The translations under genes were made by a program, and so were the position numbers. A DNA stretch of 5,444 bases. It comes from an uncultured delta proteobacterium. GTDB taxonomy: Bacteria; Myxococcota_A; Polyangia; Polyangiales; Ga0077539. The notes under the pieces were generated by a model, which did not search any database, was not told where the DNA came from, and saw nothing but the letters and a program-made list of their open reading frames with translations. The stretch covers positions 1-5,444 of the forward strand of contig CAIOSS010000197.1 in NCBI GenBank assembly GCA_903860995.1. Reading direction: 5' to 3'. Below, piece by piece: positions 1 to 5,444 of this stretch; position 1 is the first letter of the stretch; each line of letters starts with the position of its first letter.

Positions 1-1
1 C

Positions 2-1465
2 TGGGAGCGCCACGTCGAGCAGGGCCTCAACGACGAGCCCCCAGCCGCCCCCTCGGCGCCCGCGGGCGACATCACCCTGCGCGAGCACCAGCGCGCCGCC
101 GTGAAGGCCATCGCGCTCGCGGTGAAGGGACGGCGCCCGGGCTTTCTGCTGGCCGACGACGTGGGCCTCGGCAAGACCATCAGCGCGTGGGAGTCGGTGC
201 GGGCGATGACCGCGGTGGAGAGCGTGCTGGTGGTGTGCCCCCTCGCGGTGATCGCCCACTGGCGGCGCACCATCGAGGCCCTCGGCGACGCGGGAAGGCG
301 CGTGGTGATCATGAACTACGAGCGCCTCGGCAAGCTCTTCGAGGTGACCCCCGAGGCGCGGAAGAAGGTGCGCTCGAAGAAGGGCCTCGCGCGCGCCGGG
401 AGCGCCCTCGGCTTCGACGTGGTGATCTGGGACGAGAGCCACCGGTGCAAGAACCCCGCGGCGGCGCGCTCGAAGTTCGCGGCCAAGCTCAACGCGAGCG
501 CGGGCTTCGCGCTCTGGCTCTCGGCCACCGCGGGGCAGAACCCCCTCGAGCTCTCCTACCTGGCGCCGCTGCTCGCGAGCCTCACGGGCAGCCGCGCGGC
601 GGACCTCAAGGACTTCGAGCGCTGGTGCCTCGACCAGGGCCTCGGCGTCACCCGCGGCACCTTCGGCCGCTGGGACTGGCGCGGCGACCGGGAGGACTGC
701 GAGAAGGTGCGCGCGCTGCTCTTCGACGGGCGCTCGCCCGCGGGCCTGCGCCGCCGCCCGGAGGACATCGCCGGGTGGCCCGAGATCAACCGCATCCTCA
801 CGCCCATCGGGCTCGATGCGTCCGCGCGCGAGCGCTACGCCCAGGCCTGGACGGAGTTTCGCGCGGCGATGGACCTCGCGCCCAGCGGACGCGACCCGCG
901 GGGCGCCCTCGCGGCGGCGCTGCGCCTGCGCCAGAAGGGCTCGCTCATCCGCGTCGAGGGCACCGTCGAGCTCGTGCTGGAGCTGCTCGAAAACGGCCAC
1001 CAGGTGGCGGTCTCGGTGGCCTTCATGGAGACCCTGGAGGCCCTGCGCGAGTCGCTCACGAAGGAGGGGATCGTCTGCGCGGCGCTGCACGGCGCCACTG
1101 CCGCGGCGGCGCGCGAGTCCGAGCGGATGCGCTTCCAGACCGGCGAGGCGAGGGTGGTGCTCTTCACCATCGAGGAGGGCATCTCGCTGCACCAGGGCGA
1201 GCACAACGAGGTCGCCCGCTCGGAGGTGATCCATGACCTCCGCTGGTCGGCGATCCAGATGGCGCAGATCGAGGGGCGGTGCCACCGCGACGGCCGCTTC
1301 GCGCAGGTCTACTGGGCCTACGCCGACGGCACCATCGAGGAGCGCATCGCCGCCATCGTGTGCCGGCGCATCCAGTCGATGAAGGCCATGGTGGGCGACG
1401 ACGTGGAGACGCTGCGCGAGATCGAGCGGCTGCTGGCCAGCGACGCGCGCGCCTCGGAGGGCTGA
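2..1465 (+). CDS. Compact SNF2-family superfamily 2 helicase/translocase, 5' end missing
   Basis: Probable ATP-dependent DNA translocase or helicase of the SNF2/RapA-like group of superfamily 2. The reading frame is open to the left edge, so the start is outside the window. A GTG at 101 is not credible as the start because it falls inside the Q-like motif LREHQRAAVKAI. Counting residues from base 2, motif I (DDVGLGKT) has its lysine at 58, motif Ia is LVVCPLAVIAHW, motif II is DESH at 144-147, and motif III is LSATAGQNP starting at 173. The C-terminal RecA-like lobe has ALHG, then EGISLHQ (motif V) and QIEGRCHRDG (motif VI, arginines 426 and 429), followed by GTIEERI. A short Ala/Pro linker (about 12-23) precedes the core. 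No nuclease or other extra domain is visible in this part. The compact core and the motif V-VI wording resemble helicases I recall from phages and mobile elements. The biological role (replication, defence or repair) cannot be set from this window. Confidence 0.9.
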   Translation, partial: WERHVEQGLNDEPPAAPSAPAGDITLREHQRAAVKAIALAVKGRRPGFLLADDVGLGKTISAWESVRAMTAVESVLVVCPLAVIAHWRRTIEALGDAGRRVVIMNYERLGKLFEVTPEARKKVRSKKGLARAGSALGFDVVIWDESHRCKNPAAARSKFAAKLNASAGFALWLSATAGQNPLELSYLAPLLASLTGSRAADLKDFERWCLDQGLGVTRGTFGRWDWRGDREDCEKVRALLFDGRSPAGLRRRPEDIAGWPEINRILTPIGLDASARERYAQAWTEFRAAMDLAPSGRDPRGALAAALRLRQKGSLIRVEGTVELVLELLENGHQVAVSVAFMETLEALRESLTKEGIVCAALHGATAAAARESERMRFQTGEARVVLFTIEEGISLHQGEHNEVARSEVIHDLRWSAIQMAQIEGRCHRDGRFAQVYWAYADGTIEERIAAIVCRRIQSMKAMVGDDVETLREIERLLASDARASEG

Positions 1466-1468
1466 CTA
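1463..1468. other. Abutting convergent stop codons
   Basis: The helicase ends with TGA at 1463-1465. The O-methyltransferase on the opposite strand ends with TAG, read here as CTA at 1466-1468. There is no spacer between the two genes, so any terminator for either transcript must lie inside the other gene. I see no hairpin followed by a T-run on either side. Confidence 0.95.
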
Positions 1469-2119
1469 ACGCTTCACGCCCACCAGGAGTCCGTCCGGCG
1501 TCGGGATGCACACCGTGTCGAAGTGCTGGCGCGCCTCCTCGTGGAAGCGCCGCATCGCCGCGGCGTCGTCCTTGTCGCCGAGCAGCCGGCCGAAGAGGAA
1601 GACGTTGTCGCCGATGAGCATCCCACCGGGACGGAGGTTCTTCGCGGCCCACTGGCCGTAGCGGTCGTAGTTCGCCTTGTCGGCGTCGATGAACACCGCG
1701 TCGAAGGGCCCCTCGGACTCCAGCGTCGGCAGCGCGTCCACCCCGGCGCCCTCGACCACCGTGACCCGCGCGCCGAGGCCCGCGGCGCTCAGCACCTCGC
1801 GCGCCACGCCCGCGTGCTTCATGTCGTACTCGATGCTCCAGACGTGCCCCGTCGGACCCACCGCCCGCGCCAGGTGGATGGTCGAGTACGCCGCGAGCGT
1901 GCCGACCTCGACCACCTCGCGCGCCCCCGCGAGGCGCAGCAGCATCCCGAGGAGCGCGCCCTCCCCGCGGCCCACCTGGATGGCGGGCATCCCGTGGCGC
2001 TCGGGGGCCCCGAAGGCGTACGCGAGCCCGCCGTCGTGCGGGTGGTGCAGCCCGTCGACCCACTCCAGGATCGCCTTGTCATGGTAGGCCGCGCCGCTGC
2101 GAGAGTCGTTGTCTGCCAT
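1466..2119 (-). CDS. Class I SAM-dependent O-methyltransferase (catechol/caffeoyl-CoA OMT type)
   Basis: Predicted soluble cytoplasmic enzyme moving a methyl group from S-adenosylmethionine to a hydroxyl, probably of a catechol-like or other small aromatic substrate, with a divalent metal. At 217 residues it has the usual length for bacterial members of the Methyltransf_3 family. The SAM-binding motif I is EVGTLAAYST (71-80); the family normally has a glycine where A77 stands. The hallmark FIDADKANYDRY is at 143-154 and RPGGMLIGDNV at 163-173. By family analogy D145, D171 and N172 are the metal ligands, and their spacing fits. The C-terminal IPTPDGLLVGVKR matches the usual family ending. The ATG start at 2119 has GAGGAG 12 nt upstream, a somewhat long spacing. 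It is last in the minus-strand cluster, 37 bp after the 645-residue gene. Family assignment is secure; substrate is unknown. Confidence 0.93.
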   Translation of the reverse strand: MADNDSRSGAAYHDKAILEWVDGLHHPHDGGLAYAFGAPERHGMPAIQVGRGEGALLGMLLRLAGAREVVEVGTLAAYSTIHLARAVGPTGHVWSIEYDMKHAGVAREVLSAAGLGARVTVVEGAGVDALPTLESEGPFDAVFIDADKANYDRYGQWAAKNLRPGGMLIGDNVFLFGRLLGDKDDAAAMRRFHEEARQHFDTVCIPTPDGLLVGVKR

Positions 2120-2156
2120 CGTGGGGGGAGTCTCCTCGGCTCTGGCGTCGTCGGGT
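2120..2156 (-). promoter_or_regulatory. Short intergenic gap with Shine-Dalgarno-like site
   Basis: This 37-bp gap separates the 645-residue gene from the O-methyltransferase. On the minus strand it holds GAGGAG (plus-strand 2132-2137) 12 nt before the ATG, the only ribosome-binding candidate. I see no convincing promoter or terminator, which fits co-transcription. Confidence 0.5.
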
Positions 2157-4094
2157 CTAGCGCGCCGTCGCCGGCTCGCAGCGCAGGGCGCCCTCGAAGC
2201 GGTCGCCCGGCGCCGCGCGCAGCCGCCGGCCGCCGATGGAGACCGCGCGCACGCAGAGCCCCGCGGACGCTGACCCCACCAGCTCGGCGCGCGAGACGAC
2301 CAGGGACTCGCGGTCGCCGTCGGGGTGCTCGAGGGCGATCGGCGGGTACGCCACGGTCAGCGCGACCTCGTCCGCCCGCGCCGGGCCGCACGCGGCGATG
2401 CCGTCCCACTGCACCAGAGGCAACCCCGGCGCGCCGGCCCCGTCGAGCGGGAGCATGCGCCACCGCGGCGGCTCGGCGAGGTCGCGCACGACGGGCCCCT
2501 CGGAGGCGCCCGAGCGCGCGAGCATCATCACGTTGGGGTCGTCGCCGATGAACCCGCGGCGCGCGATCACCGCCCCGCGGGCGTCGACGCGCAGCGCCGC
2601 GCCCACCTGCGGGCCGCGCTCGGCGTAGGCCGTCGACCACGCCTCGCGGGCGCCCTCGAAGAGCGGCGCGGCGAACACCACCACCACGCCGCCGTCCTGC
2701 GAGCCCGACGCGAGCGAGCGCATCCCCGCGGGCGCCTGCTCCACGAAGGGGTCGCGCACCCGCACGAAGTCCCGGGCGTCGGTGCCCCAGGCGAGCACCG
2801 GCTCGGAGGGCCGGTCGTGGGTGAGCACCAGCGCGCCCCGGCGCGACACGGCCTCCACCCGCAGCGGACCGCGCTGCTCGATGGGCCAGTGCACCCCGAG
2901 CCCGCCGCCCGACGGGGCCGTCACGCCGTGGAACACCCCGCCCTCGTCGACGCCCATCCAGGTGAGGCGCACGAAGGTCTCGCCGGTGACGTCCGGGCGA
3001 CGCCGCCAGAGGCGCGCGCGCACGGGGCCAGACTCGGTGCCGCTCAGCAGGTCCGTGGCGTCGACGCCGGGCTGCCACGGGAGCGGGAGCACCGAGACGG
3101 GCCGCAGGGCACGGCCGGCGTGGCACACGTAGCGCCGCGGGGCCTCCGGGGCGCGGGGCTCCGCGGGGGTCGTCGACGCGAGGCAGCGCGCGAGGCTGCC
3201 CGATGGGTGGAAGAGCTCGTAGCGGCCGTTGATGAACGAGCGCAGGCGGTTCTCGACGGCGCGGGGCTCCTGGGCGCGCGGCGGGCGGCTCTGGTCCGGG
3301 CGGCCCGGCGCCCCGGCGCCCTCCCAGCGGAACACCTCCCTGCCCCGGGTGGTCTCGATCGCGACGCCGCCGAGCTCGGGCGAGACGCCCCAGGCGACGT
3401 CGCGGTCGAGCGCGAAGAAGTCCCAGCGCTGCCCGGCGTCGGCGGTGAGCATCACCCGGCCGTCGCGCAGCACCGCGGCGCCGTGGCTGCCGTCCATGAA
3501 GGTCGCCGCGCGGGCCTCCGCGGGCAGCCGGCTGCGGGCCAGCGGCGCCGAGCCATCGGTGGTCCAGAGCGAGCCGTCCTCGCCGAGGACCACCGCGCGA
3601 CCCACGGAGTCGCGCGCCGCCTTAAAGGCGCAGGGAAAGCGGCCGAGCGCCCGCGGGGCCGCGAGGAAGTCCCCGCTCCCGGCCACCGCCCCGTCCGCGG
3701 TCACGAAGACCCACCCGCTGGCCACCGGCACCGACGCGATGATCGCCGCCTCGAAGCGCACCGCCGCGACCGCCACGCCCCCGTCCCCGGACACCCCGAA
3801 GCGCAGCGGACCGAACACCACCCGGCGCCCGCCGTCCGCCTCGCGGTGCACCGCCCAGGCGTGCCCCTGCGCCGGCCACGGGAGCGTCACCAGCGCCGTG
3901 ACGGGCGCTCCCCTCGCGGGCGCCGAGGTGGCGCGCCGACGCACGAAGATCCCCCCCAGCGCGCCCGCCGAGAGGGCCGCCGCCGTCGCCGCGATCGCCC
4001 CACGCCGCCGTCGGGGCGAGGGTGGCACCGTAAGGTTCGGGACGCGGGAGGGCCTCGCCGTCCGAGGGTGGTGCACAGCCGCGGTGCGGGTCAA
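2157..4094 (-). CDS. Uncharacterised probably exported or membrane-anchored protein with beta-propeller-like repeats
   Basis: I do not recognise a named family. With the TTG start the protein has 645 residues. A basic stretch (PRRRRG, 27-32) is followed by a hydrophobic Ala/Gly/Leu segment (33-51) and then by RRR (52-54). This looks like an N-terminal membrane anchor or an atypical, possibly Tat-like, signal. Residues about 125-260 hold repeated short strands of the type 'VVLGEDGSLWTTDG' and 'AAVLRDGRVMLTADAGQRW', resembling BNR/Ycf48-like propeller blades. A Pro/Arg-rich linker (about 260-280) leads to a longer C-terminal part with similar strand-like segments. Six cysteines (155, 304, 324, 569, 614, 639) would suit a disulfide-bearing extracytoplasmic protein. 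The start is uncertain: TTG at 4092-4094 overlaps the upstream stop, but its GGAGG lies only 1 nt away. GTG codons at 4074-4076 and 4026-4028 are alternatives that keep the hydrophobic segment. Coding status is supported by G/C third positions throughout and the tight spacing. Function is unknown. Confidence 0.75.
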   Translation of the reverse strand: MTRTAAVHHPRTARPSRVPNLTVPPSPRRRRGAIAATAAALSAGALGGIFVRRRATSAPARGAPVTALVTLPWPAQGHAWAVHREADGGRRVVFGPLRFGVSGDGGVAVAAVRFEAAIIASVPVASGWVFVTADGAVAGSGDFLAAPRALGRFPCAFKAARDSVGRAVVLGEDGSLWTTDGSAPLARSRLPAEARAATFMDGSHGAAVLRDGRVMLTADAGQRWDFFALDRDVAWGVSPELGGVAIETTRGREVFRWEGAGAPGRPDQSRPPRAQEPRAVENRLRSFINGRYELFHPSGSLARCLASTTPAEPRAPEAPRRYVCHAGRALRPVSVLPLPWQPGVDATDLLSGTESGPVRARLWRRRPDVTGETFVRLTWMGVDEGGVFHGVTAPSGGGLGVHWPIEQRGPLRVEAVSRRGALVLTHDRPSEPVLAWGTDARDFVRVRDPFVEQAPAGMRSLASGSQDGGVVVVFAAPLFEGAREAWSTAYAERGPQVGAALRVDARGAVIARRGFIGDDPNVMMLARSGASEGPVVRDLAEPPRWRMLPLDGAGAPGLPLVQWDGIAACGPARADEVALTVAYPPIALEHPDGDRESLVVSRAELVGSASAGLCVRAVSIGGRRLRAAPGDRFEGALRCEPATAR

Positions 4095-4100
4095 TCCTCC
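4091..4100 (-). promoter_or_regulatory. Stop-start overlap (TTGA) with adjacent GGAGG
   Basis: On the minus strand the sequence reads GGAGG-A-TTGA. TGA (4091-4093) ends the 187-residue gene and TTG (4092-4094) is the proposed start of the 645-residue gene. The Shine-Dalgarno core at 4096-4100 is only 1 nt from TTG, too close for normal initiation. Either terminating ribosomes re-initiate here (translational coupling) or a later GTG is used. Confidence 0.5.
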
Positions 4101-4654
4101 AGGGCGCGCAGCCGCTCGCGGTGGTCGGCGAGGCGCGCGGGCCAGGCCCGCTCGACGAGCGGGAGCGCGACGGCGGCGCCCGCGTCGTCGGGCTCTCCGG
4201 GCGCTGGCGCCACGGCCTGGAGGCGCGCGAGCACCCCGGGCCAGAACTCCATGTTCTCCAGGTCGGGCGTGCCGACCTCGTCGCGGTGGAGCTGCGCGGC
4301 GAGCGCGAGGTCGTCGGCGCCGTAGCTCCCGCGCATCACCTCGGCGGCGCGGCGCACCTCCGCCGCGAAGTCGCTCGCGGAGGTCACGGTCTGTCGGAGG
4401 GCGACGCCGCGCGGGTCCCAGGTTCCGACGAGCACCGCGGGGCGGTCACCCGGCAGCACGCACGGCACGAGCATCGCGTGCGGCGCCCGCCAGAGCATCC
4501 ACAGGGTCATCTCGACGAAGCGTCGCGCCTCGCGGAAAGTGGGCGCCTCGCAGCCCGCCACGGCGACGACGTGGCCGCGGGCCATCACCGGCGAGAGCGC
4601 CCGCGCGACCTCGGTGGCCAGGGCGCGCGCGCGATCGGAGGGGCCGTCGCTCAT
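4091..4654 (-). CDS. Conserved-looking hypothetical protein, 187 residues
   Basis: I do not recognise this protein and assign no function. It has no signal peptide and no convincing membrane helix, so it is probably cytoplasmic. The first third is mostly helix-like (8-25, 41-58) and includes a striking aromatic/methionine run MTLWMLWRAP (49-58). Two beta-like segments follow (AMLVPCVL, 60-67; PAVLVGTW, 72-79), then helices with alternating charge (94-108, 113-125). The C-terminus is acidic/Ala-rich (151-163), then amphipathic and Arg-rich. Two cysteines (35, 65) are not in a metal-binding pattern. ATG at 4654 is the natural start, 12 bp after the upstream methyltransferase stop, although no clear Shine-Dalgarno precedes it. 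Its stop overlaps the start of the 645-residue gene, so the two products may act together. Third positions are almost all G or C in this frame, which supports real coding. Confidence 0.72.
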   Translation of the reverse strand: MSDGPSDRARALATEVARALSPVMARGHVVAVAGCEAPTFREARRFVEMTLWMLWRAPHAMLVPCVLPGDRPAVLVGTWDPRGVALRQTVTSASDFAAEVRRAAEVMRGSYGADDLALAAQLHRDEVGTPDLENMEFWPGVLARLQAVAPAPGEPDDAGAAVALPLVERAWPARLADHRERLRALED

Positions 4655-4666
4655 CGGCGGCGCAGC

Positions 4667-5431
4667 CTATACCACCGCCCCGGGTGAGGGCTTGCGGCAG
4701 GTGTGTAGCTTCAGGGGCCAGCGCACCCGGCGGGCCTCGGAGGGGTCGCCCCACGCCGCCGCGAGGGCCGCGCGGACGGCGGGCAGCGGGTCGTCGCCGC
4801 GGTCGGCCCGGTAGCGCGCGACGGCCGACCAGGTGCCGAGGTACCCGACGAGGTCGTCGAGGGCCCAGTCGATGGCGAGCTCGAAGTCCGGGGGCTGGAG
4901 CCGGGGGAAGGGCAGCGCGAGGTCGGCGTAGCCGGTCTCGATCCAGCGGCGCTCGGGGGGCCACCAGGCGCCGATGACGTCGTGGTAGAAGTGCCCGACG
5001 ACGGCGTCGAGGGCGGGCTCGGTGGTGAAGGTCTCGTAGCACCACACGGCGAGCACCCCGCCGGGGCGCAGCACCCGCGCGGCCTCCGCGAAGAAGGCGC
5101 GGTGGTCGAACCAGTGCAGCGCCTGCGCGACGGTGACGAGGTCGGCGCTGGCGTCGTCGAGGGACGAGCGCTCGGCGGGCTCGTGTCGGTACTCGACCCC
5201 GGGCCGGGCCGCGGCGCTGGCGAGCTGCGCCGCGGACGCGTCGGTGGCGACGACCCGATCGAAGCGGGCCGCGAGCTCGACGGCGGCCTGACCGCTGCCG
5301 GTGGCGACGTCCCACGCGAGCGCCGTGGCGGGCGCGCGCTCGGCGAGCCAGTCGAAGAGCCCGGCGGGATACCTGGGTCGGTAACGGGCGTAGTCGGGCG
5401 AGCGGGCGGAGAAGTGGTCCTTGAAGGTCAT
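4667..5431 (-). CDS. Class I SAM-dependent methyltransferase (Methyltransf_11 / Tmt1-like)
   Basis: Complete 254-residue methyltransferase with a Rossmann-type SAM-binding domain, expected in the cytoplasm. The N-terminal signature MTFKDHFS...YARYRPRYP (1-22) is typical of this family and fixes the ATG start. SAM motif I is WDVATGSGQAA (40-50), the motif II acidic residue is D64 in VATDAS, AQALHWFD lies at 102-109 and VLRPGGVLAVW at 120-130. The C-terminal half carries the family mark GYLGTWSAVARY (196-207) and ends with a conserved-looking RWPLKLHTCR (237-246). Relatives include yeast trans-aconitate methyltransferase-like proteins and many bacterial enzymes of unknown substrate; they are generally taken to methylate small molecules, so trans-aconitate should not be assumed here. 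It appears to be the first gene of the minus-strand cluster within the window. Only 13 bases upstream are visible, so an earlier gene in the same operon is possible. Confidence 0.93.
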   Translation of the reverse strand: MTFKDHFSARSPDYARYRPRYPAGLFDWLAERAPATALAWDVATGSGQAAVELAARFDRVVATDASAAQLASAAARPGVEYRHEPAERSSLDDASADLVTVAQALHWFDHRAFFAEAARVLRPGGVLAVWCYETFTTEPALDAVVGHFYHDVIGAWWPPERRWIETGYADLALPFPRLQPPDFELAIDWALDDLVGYLGTWSAVARYRADRGDDPLPAVRAALAAAWGDPSEARRVRWPLKLHTCRKPSPGAVV

Positions 5432-5439
5432 GGGGCTCG

Positions 5440-5444
5440 CCCTC
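5440..5444 (-). promoter_or_regulatory. Probable ribosome-binding site of the Tmt1-like methyltransferase
   Basis: On the minus strand GAGGG stands 8 nt before the ATG at 5429-5431, a normal Shine-Dalgarno spacing. It lies at the window edge, so a longer match cannot be judged. The promoter must be outside the window. Confidence 0.5.

Noticed and set aside
101..1465. GTG at 101 as the start of the helicase
   Set aside because: It would remove the LREHQ part of the Q-like motif, and the frame continues without a stop to the left edge, so the gene begins outside the window.
2127..2135. Small inverted repeat GGAG-T-CTCC before the O-methyltransferase
   Set aside because: A one-base loop cannot form a stable hairpin; it mainly reflects the ribosome-binding sequence.
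1819..3126. Long open frame (435 codons) on the minus strand
   Set aside because: It runs out of frame across the O-methyltransferase and the 645-residue gene on the same strand, and its product is a low-complexity Arg/Ala mix.
3618..3630. Near-perfect palindrome CGCCTT-A-AAGGCG
   Set aside because: It lies inside the 645-residue gene, has arms of only 6 bp around 1 base, and encodes ordinary residues (FKA), so chance is sufficient.
2325..4325. Long open frame (666 codons) on the plus strand
   Set aside because: It is antisense to the 645- and 187-residue genes. Its translation is a low-complexity His/Arg/Ala/Gly mix with no motif, as expected from a GC-rich antisense frame lacking stops.
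4623..4633. Alternating GCGCGCGCGCG run
   Set aside because: It is short, inside the 187-residue gene, encodes Ala/Arg, and is expected at this GC content; no reason to claim a structural or regulatory role.
3229..4977. Long open frame (582 codons) on the plus strand
   Set aside because: Arg/Ala/Pro/Gly-rich throughout, with no domain, and it crosses three better-supported minus-strand genes.

Overview
The window is very GC-rich (roughly three quarters G+C by eye) and almost wholly coding, with third codon positions nearly all G or C in every gene I accept. This composition, the Ala/Arg/Pro-rich proteins, and an operon mixing orphan envelope-type proteins with methyltransferases suggest a high-GC bacterium such as a myxobacterium (Myxococcota, Polyangia-like). 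An actinobacterium cannot be excluded. There is no rRNA, tRNA or other taxonomic marker, so this is inference.

Layout. Bases 2-1465 (+) hold the 3' part of a compact SNF2-type superfamily 2 helicase/translocase, whose N-terminus lies beyond the left edge. Its stop codon directly abuts the stop codon of the next gene, which runs the other way. The rest, 1466-5431, is a tight run of four minus-strand genes. Read in transcription order they are: a class I SAM-dependent methyltransferase (4667-5431), a 187-residue protein I do not recognise (4091-4654), a 645-residue probably exported or membrane-anchored protein with beta-propeller-like repeats (2157-4094), and a metal-dependent catechol/caffeoyl-CoA-type O-methyltransferase (1466-2119). 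Gaps are 12 bp, a 4-bp overlap and 37 bp, which suggests one transcript whose promoter lies beyond the right edge.

How the genes work together. Nothing ties the helicase to the four-gene cluster except convergence. Within the cluster, the two methyltransferases belong to different families and could act on small molecules or unknown substrates. The two middle proteins are translationally linked by overlap. No pathway can be named. I see no mobile element, RNA gene, CRISPR array or clear terminator. No stretch longer than 37 bp lacks a gene. I do not see a demonstrably new biological system. The most open items are the two orphan middle proteins and the phage-like character of the helicase.
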